From Maniola hyperantus (lineage: Eukaryota > Arthropoda > Insecta > Lepidoptera > Nymphalidae): 64,000 bases of DNA. Every line of letters begins with the position of its first letter. The first letter of the stretch is position 1. The translations under genes and the position numbers were made by a program. The notes below the pieces were generated by a model. That model saw nothing but the letters and a program-made list of their open reading frames with translations. It searched no databases and was not told the DNA's origin. Positions 24,901 to 36,900 of this stretch are shown here, one piece after another. Location: contig NC_048546.1 of the NCBI RefSeq assembly GCF_902806685.2, positions 1,674,001 to 1,738,000 on the forward strand. Direction: 5' to 3'.

Positions 24901-27900
24901 TGTTTTTGCATGGGTATAACCGTAGGTATAGATAAAGATCTGGAAAGTGACATAGGCTTCTTTTTATCCCGGAAAATCAGAGAGTTCCCACGGGATTTTT
25001 AAAAACCTAAATCCACGCGTATGAAGTCGCGGGCATCAGCTAGTCTATGTCCTTGGGATGTAAGCTAACTCTGTACCAAATTTCATAAACTGTTGGGCCT
25101 TGAAAAGCTAGCAGACAGACAGACGGACACACTTTTGCATTTATAATATTAGTATGGATTCTGACCCGTCAAAAGTAAGTAATTACATAAGTATATTGTA
25201 ATTTGGACATAAAATACAGTATGGATAAAATATAATTCAATCCTGCCAGCTACACTATTAATATTATGAAAACAAATCGAACTTGTGTCCTATACTGAAT
25301 TTTTATCATACCAAAAATGAGGGTTATTTTTCTGAAATATCAACATTTCTACGTCCCAGTTTAATATCGCGTGTGGTTCCTGGAAAACAAAACCATTGCA
25401 AGAATGAATATTTTTCTCCATCCCAAACCGTCTGGGAAGTACGTACTACTTCAACTTGGTACAGATGCGTACCAGTTTTATATGTTATGGTCTAGACGAG
25501 ACGGGGCAAAGGGGCATGGGTTTAATAAAAACTGCCATTCCTCTTCCAGGTTAGCCCCCTTCCATCTTAGACTGCATCATCACTTACCACCAGGTGAGAT
25601 TGCAGGCAAGGGCTAACTTGAATCTGAATAAAACAAAAAAAACAGACTCTAGAGTTCTGAGTTTAAAGTTCTGCATTCCGCGTTCACATTTTGCCCTAAT
25701 TTAACTTAGCGGACATTTTTTAATTTTTAACATATGGAAAGTGACATAGGCTACTTTTTATCCCGGAAAATCAAAGAGTTCCCACGGGATTTTCAAAAAC
25801 CAAAATCCACACGTACGAAGTCGCGGGTTTCAGGTAGTTGTCCTATAGTTTCAACGTATACACTGAAGTAGTCTGCTCCAATTTTTCTGTTCGATGTTGG
25901 TTTCGTTTCGGACCGTACAATGGAGACGAACAATATGGCGAGCTCTTTGAAAATAGCGATCCATTGTTTGAAGTTTTAAATTGTGCCGCCATTACTTTTA
26001 AGATTTCAGTGCAGAGGTGCGATAAACTGTTTTTTGAGAATAATTACGAGTTATATTTATTTACTGTTACTTTGTTATTTTCTTTTGAGTTAAATGTAAA
26101 ATTATTTCATGATTTAGACATGATGCATTTATTGTTGAAGATTTTTAGGGTTCCGTAGCCGTTAAGTTAGAACATCTATTGTTACTGTGGCTAAACGAAA
26201 AATAACTTATCTATAAATAATAGCTACTTATTCATCCGCATATTTCATACCGCATTATCCTCGGCCTCTATTTAAATTTATCGATAAAGAAAACTAGGTG
26301 GATTGTGTCTGAGGAGTTGAAGACACGATTGTCCGATCTAGTAAATGATAATGTCTATCAGGACTGAAGCACGCTGGCGTGGATTGTATATCGTAGCGTA
26401 AAACAGTCGTCTGTCTGTCTGTCAAGAAACCTACAGGGCACTTCCCGTTGACCTAGAATCATGAAATTTGGTAGGTGGCTTATAGCAGACATTCGGAGAA
26501 AAATCTAAAAACCGTGAATTTGTGGTTACAAGTTATGGTCATGAACTGAAAATTAGTATTTTCAATTTTCGAAGTAAGATAACTAAATCAAGTGGGGTAT
26601 CATATGAAAGGTCTTCGCGTGTGCATTCTAAAACACATTTTTATTTATTTTTATGCATCATAGTTTTTGAATTACCTATCGTGCAAAATGTGGAAAAATA
26701 CGACTGTAGTATGGAACCCTCGTTGCGGGAGCCTGACTCGCACTTGGCCGGTTTTTTGATAACACAAAAGCTTGCTGATTAACTTCAATCTGACCTCAAA
26801 AAGATTAATGATGTGCTGATTAAAGTAGGAGTTATTTGCAGAATTCCATTATCTGGAATCCAGATAAATTATGATTGTAACTATCGTGAACGTTGAAAGG
26901 TGACTTAGTAAATTGGACTTGGAACATTTTATATTAGATACGTTACTTTACTAGCGTCCGGCCCCGGCTTTTCACGGGTAGCTTATTACTTTTTTTTGAA
27001 AAGTAAAATACAGCCTACTAGCCTATGTCCTTCCCCGGGATGCAAGCTATATCTGTACCAAATTTCATTAAAATCGGTTGAACGGATGGGCCGTGAAAGG
27101 CTAGCAGACAGACGGACAGACAGACACACACACAGACAAACTTTCGCATTTATAATATTATCGGATCGGGCTGAAATTTGGCATGCAGATAGCTATTATG
27201 ACGTAGGCATCCGCTAAGAAAGGATTTTTGAAAATTCAACCCCTAAGGGGCTGAAATAGGGGTTTTGAAATTTGTGTAGTCCACGCTGACGAAGTTTGTT
27301 AAGTAAAATTGTTAAGTAACTATTTGCTTTTTAAAATAGTGTAAAAAGTGAATAAACTAACACCAATGGGTCAACTAAACAATAATGGGTTCCATAATAT
27401 ACTATTGATAAAGCTACTTGAATATGAAGCCCGCAATGGATGGTTTATGGGGCGGGTTATTGATTGGCATGGCAAGGTGTTGCACCCAAACGCAATGCCC
27501 CAATATTGAAATATGTTCGCCCTGATTCGCTTCACCCCCTTGTTGTTTAGTTCACATTGATTTTTATGAATACTAGCTTATGCCCGTGACTTCGTCCGCG
27601 TGGCCTACACAAATTTCAAATCCCTATTTTACCCCGTTAGGGGTTGAATTTTCAAAAATCCTTTCTTAACGGATGCCTTTGTCATAATAGCTATCTGCAT
27701 GCCAAATAGCCCGATCCGTCTAGTAGTTTGAGTTGTGCATTGATAGATCAGTCAGTCAGTCATTCAATCAGTCACCTTTTCGTTTTATATATTTAGATTA
27801 CGTCATGTTATACGAAAAACTAAGCTATAAGCTGTGATAGCCTAGTGGTTAGGACGTCCGCCTTCTAATCGGAGGTCGGGGGTTCGATCCCGGACACGCA

Positions 27901-30900
27901 CCTCTAACTTTTCGGAGTTATGTGCGTTTTAATTAATTAAATATCATTTGCTTTAACGGTGAAGGAAAACATCGTGAGGAAACCTGCATGCCTGAGAGTT
28001 CTCCATAATGTTCTCAAAGGTGTGTGAAGTCTACCAATCCGCACATGGTCAGCGTGGTAGACTATGGCCAAAAACCCTTCTCACTCTGAGAGGAGACCCG
28101 CGCTCTGTAGTGAGCCACTGATGGGTTGATAATGATGATGATGATACGAAAAACAAACCAGTTTTTTATAGCCACTTAATGGTTTATTGTACCTACTGTA
28201 CTTTTTCCCAACCTGGTGGTAGTCTTAATACTTATAATCACCTGCGCTATCCCGCATCGGGTTAGCGCGGGGGCTGTGCGGATGTGCGGGGCGTCCCCAC
28301 CCCGATAGCCAGTGGCGTGCAGCTCATAGAGGCATAAACGCACTGCTTACCCTCATTGTAATAAATCAATGCTTATTTTTCATTTTACCTGCCGTGCTGC
28401 CTCAGTTACCTAAATGCATACCCTGGCTTGAACTCCTGTGCACGCCACTGCCGATAGCCATCTCGACCTGTCGCGTACTATAACTGTATTTACTTGTAAT
28501 CACGTCGACAACAGCAAGTCATGTCAATTATTGCGTTTTGTTAATTTATTTCACAAACAATTTCAAGTCATGCGTTACCGACTTATCAGCTCTGCATATT
28601 GGTTTACCGTTTAAATAAATGCCCCAAATGGTATTGGAGTCAAAGTCGTACCCACCTTTCATTTCTGTATCGAATTGTGTCTAAATAAAATTGAAACTTG
28701 AATACTGTACGAGAGCGGTGTGCAGGCTCGACCGTACTAAAGGGAGATCTCCCACCGAGCGGTTGGTTGTGCTCGGTAGCGCTCGCTGGGCCGACGGTTG
28801 TATCTTGAAACTTCTATATCTTGTCTAGATTGCAGAAAACTCCGGTAGTGCGAGTACTGTCGGCGGTACATTTTGTTCGGGACGACGTCATCGATTGAAC
28901 AGCGCCATCTAGTTTCTACTGTGGCAACCGCCACAATACCAGGAATGGAGAGACATTTTGCAAATTCAACATTATGAGAATTCAAAATTTTAGGAATTCA
29001 ACATTTGAGCCTGAAGGAGACTGCCGACTCTAAATAAAAGTGATCCATTGTTTGAAGTTTAAAGGTATGATTCCGAACCACGCTGCACGCAGCAGCGCTG
29101 CCGCAACAGTGCTGTCACCTCCTGTCACAGTCCTGTCGTGGCACCACACGAGTAGATATTATAGACCAGAGGGGAAGCTTCACACTAGCTCACGCACACC
29201 ACGACGTACCACGGACGCTCCGTGCGCCCAGTTTGGCGACAAACGGAGCGTCAGTGACACGTCGTGATGTGCGTGAGCTGCGCTAGAGTGAGTGAACCTA
29301 CAGCCAGCCGCTAGTATGAAGCTTCCCCTCTGGTCTATATATCTACTCGTGTGGTGGCACTGCTGGTCCCCATACAATCTCTATAAGCTTATATGACATT
29401 ACATTCCGAGCTAGGCAACAATGTTCCGCTACATTGCTGCCGCGACATTGCTGCCTAGCTCGGAATGTAATCAGTACCCTTATTATAAATGCGAAAGTGT
29501 GTTTGTTTGTTGGTTTATTGGTTTGTTGGTTTGTCCTTCAATCACGTCGTAACGGTCCAACGGATTTACGTGATTTTTTGCACGGGTATAGATAAAGACC
29601 CGGAGAGTGACATAGGCTACTTTTTATCCCGGAAAAGCAAAGAGTTCCCACGGGATTTTTAAACCTAATTCCACGCGGCCGAAGTCGTGGGCATTAGCTA
29701 GTCTCATATAAGCTGAGTAATCTAGCACAATCGTAGTAATCGTGCGAGGCACATCACTAAGGGGGCGGTACCCGTCCATGAAGTACAATATTATTTCTAT
29801 GAAATTTTAACTTAAACAATACGAAACTTCATGGGCGTGAGCTGTCAAAAGGCCGTTCTTAAAATGGACAAGGTATATAAGTTTTAAGTTACTTAAGTTT
29901 TCGCATTGTAAGCACAAAAATTCGCTTTTCGTAAAACATAGCAAACTATTGTTCGCTACATATTTTTTTAAATAGAGATAGCGAGCAATCGAGGAGGCGC
30001 CCATGAACATTTGTAGCACCAGATGCTATTGAATGTTTTCCCCCGAATGTCTACTATAAGACCTACCTACCTGTTAAATTTCATGATTCTAGGTCAACGG
30101 GAAGTACTTAGTCTTTAGGTTTCTTGACAGACAGACAGGCAACAAAGTGATCCTATAAGGGTTCCGTTTTTCCTTTTGAGGTACGGAACCCTAAAAACAT
30201 AAGAAATTAATGGATTTTGTTTTATTAACCAACTGTAATAGTTTAATTTTTTTTTAATAAATTCGCAAAACATTCGCAGCAACTTCGCGGAATGCGAATG
30301 CGAATATTCGTTACATCACTACTACACATTATGAGGCTGGAGTGCTGTTGAATATGCATCCTTTAAGGTGACGCAGTACGCTCGACCGAACCTGTTTGCT
30401 TTTCACTTGACATTGTATGAGAAAGGTGAGAGGCACGATGATTTTCACCGAAATCAAGGGTTTAGGAAAAGTATTTGTGAGAAAAAACTACTGAGTTTAT
30501 GTTTGCAAAGTATAGTTATTTCTACTAATGAATAAATAAACTATCTCTAATGTTAAATTTCTTTAGAATTTTCATACCCCTAATATTATTTATTTAAACC
30601 CAAAGTTGTCATATATTTAGTGTTAAAATAGGAATTTTTGAGGCTCGTGACTTTAAAATCAATATTTTTTCAATGTTTCATATATCAATAAACTTAAATA
30701 ATGACGAGATTAATCGATATAATCCTTAGTTTTGAGCGTACAGTATCAAATAATGTAGTAATTACCCTCCTACGTTTGTATGAAGAAATCACCGTCCTGA
30801 GCCCCCTTAACTGGGCGTCTCTTACCTTCGCTAATGTGCCGTCATATTTTTCAAGGTGTTCTGATAGCCTCTAATCTTATAAAAGATGTACATGTCATCC

Positions 30901-33900
30901 GGTAATCTGTTGTAAACATTCACTTTGTTTGTTAACAACAAGTAAGATATTTTTGCTTAGTAATTATCTCTACTTACTAAATTATGACGTTCATAATCTT
31001 ATTTTATTTTATTTGAATTGAATAGAATATATTTTTATTCAAGTAAACTTTTACAAGTGATTTTGAATCGTCAACTAGTTTAATTAGAGCCTCAATGGCT
31101 CAACCGGTAAAGGAGTGGACTGTAAAACCGAGAGGTCGACGGTTCAAACCCCGCCCGTTTGCACTATTGTCAAACCTACTCCTAGCATAAGCCTGACGCT
31201 TAGTTGGAGAGGAAAGGGGAATATTAGTCATTTAACATGGCTAATTTTTTTTTTTTTTCTTGTCATTATCTGCAATCAGTCGGGGGACTATACGCAGATT
31301 TATTGTGCTGAATTTGCTATTGAGAAACGAGGGAGCCATTGGCCACTGCTCCCACGTTCATCAGATATCGAGCACATCAGCTCGTTTTAGTCTTTTTACT
31401 CTAGGGGCAGCTAGAAGTGAGTTGGCGAGTGGGTTTGGATGCTTGGCAAGGCGAACTTTGTGTTTTTTGGAGTACTTGTTTATTTCCTCGGAAACAGTTG
31501 GCATATCCAGGTACTGGTGCAATTCATCGTTGCGTGTAAACCAGGGCGCACTAGTTATTGTCCTTAGTATGTTGTTTTGAACCCTTTGAATCCGCATGAT
31601 GTTGGTCTTACAGCTTGTGCCCCACAACTGTATGCCATACAGCCAAATGGATTTCAATATAGTGCAGTAAACAAGTACTTTGTTGTTAAGGGATAGCGTG
31701 GATTGCCGACCAAGCAACCAAAGCAGATTTCTGAATCGAGTGTTAAGTTCATTTCTTTTGTGATCTATGTGATACTTCCACGTTAGACGTCGGTCCAGAT
31801 GAAATCCAAGATACCTGACGCAAGTCGTTGTTGGCAAATACTAACTGCTAATATTCTTAAAAAAAAAAATTACCTTACCAGTGGTTCGGAATGCCGTTTC
31901 TACAGAGAAGAACCAGCAAGAAACTCGGCGGTTGCTCTTTTCTAGTGATCAAGTTACAATATTATTATACCACACTGTACAAGCAATTGCAGCCCCGCTT
32001 GCATTGCTGGAGCGAGTCAAATCCAGGTTTTTTTATCATTTCATAGTCTTCGACTGTATAATATGCTTTTGTAGGAGCATATTTGATTTAATAAGATAAG
32101 TATAATATGCTTTTGTAGGAGCATATTTGATTTAATAAGATAATAATCTTTTACATAATAGAGCTAGATACTACACTACATCAGCTGTTGTGATTTCGAT
32201 TCTATTTAATTTGTCGCAGTGCTTCACTCCGGAAACAGTTGACGAATGATTGGATAACAATGAATTTCCTTATTTTGCCAAAGACGAGCTATTTTGGAAC
32301 CTTTCCAGAGATATCTGCATCTACACCGAACAATACATTACCAGAGTGTCGCATTTGATGCAAAATTTTGACCTATAAATTTTACCATAAGGTTGATTTT
32401 AAATTAAAATTTTAAATTAAAATAAAATTAAAAATTTAATGCTCCTACGGTAGTAATGTTATATGTTGTTTACTAAAATCTAAATATATATCCTAAAAGG
32501 AAAACGTGACTGACTGACTGACTGACTGATCTATCAACGCACAGTTGAAACTACTGGACGGATCGGGTTGAAATTTTGCAGATAGCTATTATGACGCAGG
32601 CATCCGCTAAGAAAGGATTTTTGAAAATTCAACCCAGGGAGTTGAATAGTCCACGCGGACGAAGTCGCGAGCTAGTAGATGATATAAGCAACTCAATGCT
32701 ATGCTTGGAGTTTTTCTACATGGTCAAGTCAGGAATGAGAAAATCCGTAGGAGAACCAGAGTAACTGTCATAGCTTAGCTGAAGTGGCAATGGGCAGGGC
32801 ACATAGTTCGAAAAATAGGTAGACGTTGGAGTCCCAAAGTGCTAGAATTGCAACCTCGTACCGGAAAGCGTATAGAGTTGAAAAAACCCCCCGGCGACAT
32901 CAAACAAATCGCAGGGAGCCGCTGGATTCAGATTTCCCTACAAGAGACCTTAAATTTTTTGTACAAGCTATTTATGTAGTAGCTTTTCAGTAGTTCGTCA
33001 TTATGTACCTACTTAGGTAATAACTGCATAATAAAAGTCTAAATGTAAAGTTTTTCCGATCCATTAGTCTTGTTATTTGTATTGGACTTTGCAAGGTTAA
33101 AACTAACTCTCTTTACCTTTCCCATTGTTCCAGGTGTATATAGCACTGTTCAAGCCGCTGCGTGTCTCGCGCCGGCAGTTTCGACGTGTGCTCATGTGCA
33201 TGAGGAACGTGAGGCATCTCAAGTGCCACGAGCTGTACGCGCATGAGAAGGTCACCAAAGTGGACAGCCTCTCCCTGGTGCTGTCGGGCAAGTGAGTACT
33301 TTCACCTCCAGTGGCGTAACTAGGTAACCAAGGGCCCTGGGGCAAATCAAAAAATGGGGCCCCACTGCTATCGAAACTGGTTAGATTTTATCAAGTAAAA
33401 ATATTAAATGTACAAATAAATTCACAGAAAGAATTTAGAGGAATTCCCTAGTAACTTTCGAATTTCTCTCAACTGAGTTGCCATGATTAAAGTCAGGTTG
33501 CAACCTGTCATATTTATTTTGAAAATGGGAGAACTTTTCAAAAGTTTAATTCGATCGAGATTTTCTGCTAAGGATTCGAGGGCCCCCTGAGCTTTAGGGC
33601 GGGGCACTGCCCCGCCTTGCCCCTAGGTAGGTACGCCACTGTTCACCTCTTACTTATACCAAAGAGTGGCGTGCAGGTCGTAAAGCTGTAAAAGCACTGC
33701 TTGGCTACCTAAATTCTACCTTGACTTCGAACTCTTTGCAGGCTACTGATTCCATGATACTCTTTTTTTATTGGCATTGCACCATCAAATTTTCGGGGAA
33801 GCGTCTAATGTGTACTCCACATTGTCAAGAAAAATGTCATGCTCGATGACTGCGGACGCAGATTAAGTTATGTTTATCAGATCATCTATGAGACAGATTC

Positions 33901-36900
33901 TATGATAGATACATATAAACCGACTGCAAGTTACATTAGAGTTACCTATCCATAAAATCGGTATTAATTATGTAATATTGTATGTTATTTGGGTGGATTT
34001 GGACGACTCTACTGACGAAGACTTGACGACAATAATTGTGCCTTAAAGAAAGCAATGATGACGTCTAAATTGGAGCGCGCCAAGAGGCTTATTGGCTCTT
34101 GCTTTGAAGATGCTAGGAATTGTGGAAAGATGCAAAATGGAAAAGAAGGTGGTAGGAAACACGTTTTCCAAAAATGTTTCTATTTGAACCAAAGAACAAA
34201 TTAATATTTCGCTCCTAGCTGATTTGGAGGTCGCATTAAGATTATCTTGTTTAATTTTGTAAAACAACAAAAACAAAGGATATTGTTCAAAACGTTGATG
34301 CCGGGAGTGCTTGCATCGCGCATCGTGAAGAGGGAAATAAAATTGTGGTATAGAGTGTTCCTCTTTCAACCCCTATAATAACATCCTGTGGAACGTTCGA
34401 CATTTGTACATGGATGCTTTTGTTTATTTATATAATAGGGCATAACTATCAGCGCTTCTTCTATTAATGATGTGCTTGAGAGTCCTTTGTTTTTAATAAT
34501 GGCCCATTATTTCTCCTTAAGATTCATTTTGAAACTTTGACGCAAAACATGGGGGCAACCATAGATTACTTCTAGATTACAGAAGTAATCTATGTTATAC
34601 ATTGATCACCGGTATTGGCCTTAAAATTGTCTACGTGAAGTTTTTTTTCATTTTGTATATCAAAGGTCAATGCCACGCCTACGACGCGGCATTGACTCAT
34701 AGTGGCCTACTTACGCAACGTTCGGCGTCAGTCAGATGTTTCATTTGTAATATATCGTAAACTTTTATAAAATTATAGGATTTTTTTTCGCGTTTTTTTG
34801 TGGTATCATATCAGTAATCATCAGTACCATCATCTGTCTTCGCTTTTGCCAGCGTTTTGGTTACACCCTTAATATCTATATGATCTAAAACTGTGACACA
34901 CACAAACAATTTTAAATTCTGTACTGCAGTTCTTATATGTATATAGTTACTCATAAATCATAATGTATAACACTAGTTTACGCTCGCGACTTCGTCCGCG
35001 TGGACTACATAAATTTCAAACCCCTATTTCACCCCCTTAGGGGTTGAATTTTCAACAATCCTTTCTTAGAGGATGCCTACGTCATAATAGCTATATGCAT
35101 GCTAAATTTCAGCCCGCTCCGTCCACTAGTTTGAGCTGTGCGTTGATAGATCAGTCAGTCAGTCAGTCAGTCACCTTTTCCTTTTATATATTTAGATTTA
35201 AATGCCATAGTAACTTGTTGCAAAAATACTTTGCGTTCCAATTAACTGTGCTCTTATAGTGCGTAGTTTGTAAATGATTCACTTTTCTTGAAACGACATC
35301 TGCTGTAAGTGCTGTACTAGAAATAAACCCTTTCACATGGTAGATCGACTTGTTACCCATTCGACTTTGTGTGTTCTCTTTTATTTTTCGTATAGTTCAC
35401 GTTATATAATTCTCGTGTTTTTCTCCGCGATAGAACAGTACTTAACGGTATTGGATGGGTAAAGATTTGCTTTTTAGTGTAATAAATCCTTATTGATTTG
35501 AATTGACAAGATAATATAACTGTTCTGATTAAACTTTTACATACCTATTATATACAATCTGCGCAGATTTTTTGAACTATTTTGTCGACACATTATATTT
35601 CAAACTTATGTGGTTACACCCATCATCGATGGTTACACCATTGAAGTAGGTAATTTATCCCAATTCGATGGTTTGTTTGATTTTAATAATGTCACATAAC
35701 CATTCTTTTGGTAAATAAACGTCTTTTCTTTCTTTCATCTTCTTTCAATATCTTTATAATTTAAGTACACAAGTACCTACTATTATAATGATATCATTTT
35801 AAGCAACAGAGGTCTTCAGTTTGCCAATAATTATAGATGCATTAGAAATGCCTCTATAATTATTGGCAAACTGCCCCCCAATTGTGTAAGAATAACCATT
35901 TCATGGCTATCGCAATCGTCAAGAATTCTGCCCTTTGATTGGCTGTGAAAAAATGTAAACAGCGAATCAACCAATCAAAGGGCAGAATTTCTTGACGATT
36001 GCGATAGCCATGAAATGGTTATTCTTACACAATTGGGGGGCAGATTTCGAATTTCAGATCTCAATTTTTGCTTACATAAAATATGGACTTTGCTCACAAA
36101 TCGTATTTTTTCCCCGACTGCAGTGAATCCCAAAGGAGGGTTATGTGTTTTTCATTTCTTAGAATGATTAACCGACTTTACTTTCAGAATGAATCCTGAA
36201 AACTTCCGGTCGAGTAGAGAACCAACCGAGTACTCGATAAAGACAGCCTCTAGCTATGATGTCATTGACTTGACTCTGCAAGTGTGTGCATAATTTTATT
36301 TGTTTGTTGGGGAATTAGTCGGTACATTCTTCCTGTGTGTGGTGCTTACTAAAGATGACGCCATTTTCAGGGTTCCGTTAAAAATAAAATAAAAATAGCT
36401 TTATTTTCCTTTCATAAAAATAATTATCCTAATATATTTATTAAATTCAACTGGTAACTTTATGAGTACCTACTTAATTAATAATTAATGTTCTTATATA
36501 TGCTAGACTAGCTTATGCTCGCGACTTCGTCCGCGCGGAGTACAAAAATTTCAAACCTCTATTTCAAAAGAAGACGAACGTTAAAGATCAGGAGAAGGAA
36601 CGGTGTTCTTTTTGTTTATACAACAGTACGCGGAACATGTCTTTCTGTACGTCTGTTTATGGGAGAATGTAATATCACAAAAACGTTACATCGCCAACTA
36701 GACCCGTTACGGGAAAATCGGGAAGCAAGTCAATCGGCTCGTTAAAACGGTCCGTGTGACTTTTTAAGGCGGGAATACACAATTGAATATGTCGCGCCTT
36801 TGTTAGAGCGTTTGTGCACTCATCGGTAGGTATATTTGATTTTAAAGTTCGTTGTACACAGATGAAACGGTGTCTGTGTTTCACTTATTTTTCACTAGAT

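Larger units (their letters stand above)
31018..32143 (+). mobile_element. Three-level nested insertion: LINE tail (H) > SINE (G) > Jockey-like LINE
   Basis: Family H segments at 31018-31084 and 31873-32143 flank a SINE (31087-31246 and 31848-31871), which in turn is split by a reversed Jockey-like LINE (about 31247-31847). The SINE rejoins through a repeated 'gctaat'. In the last part a 44-base unit (tataatatgcttttgtagga…) is tandemly doubled (32056-32099, 32101-32143). Confidence 0.75.

Noticed and set aside
25838..26158. 106-codon plus-strand frame as a gene in intron 1
   Set aside because: Phe/Leu-rich AT-driven sequence ending in a repeat; nothing family-like.
27828..27910. Possible functional tRNA-Arg gene
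   Set aside because: The cloverleaf is incomplete and the same sequence with a long body recurs at 15287 and 49868, so it is a SINE head.
28737..28985. Minus-strand 82-codon frame as a gene
   Set aside because: No domain; lies in probable old retroelement debris.
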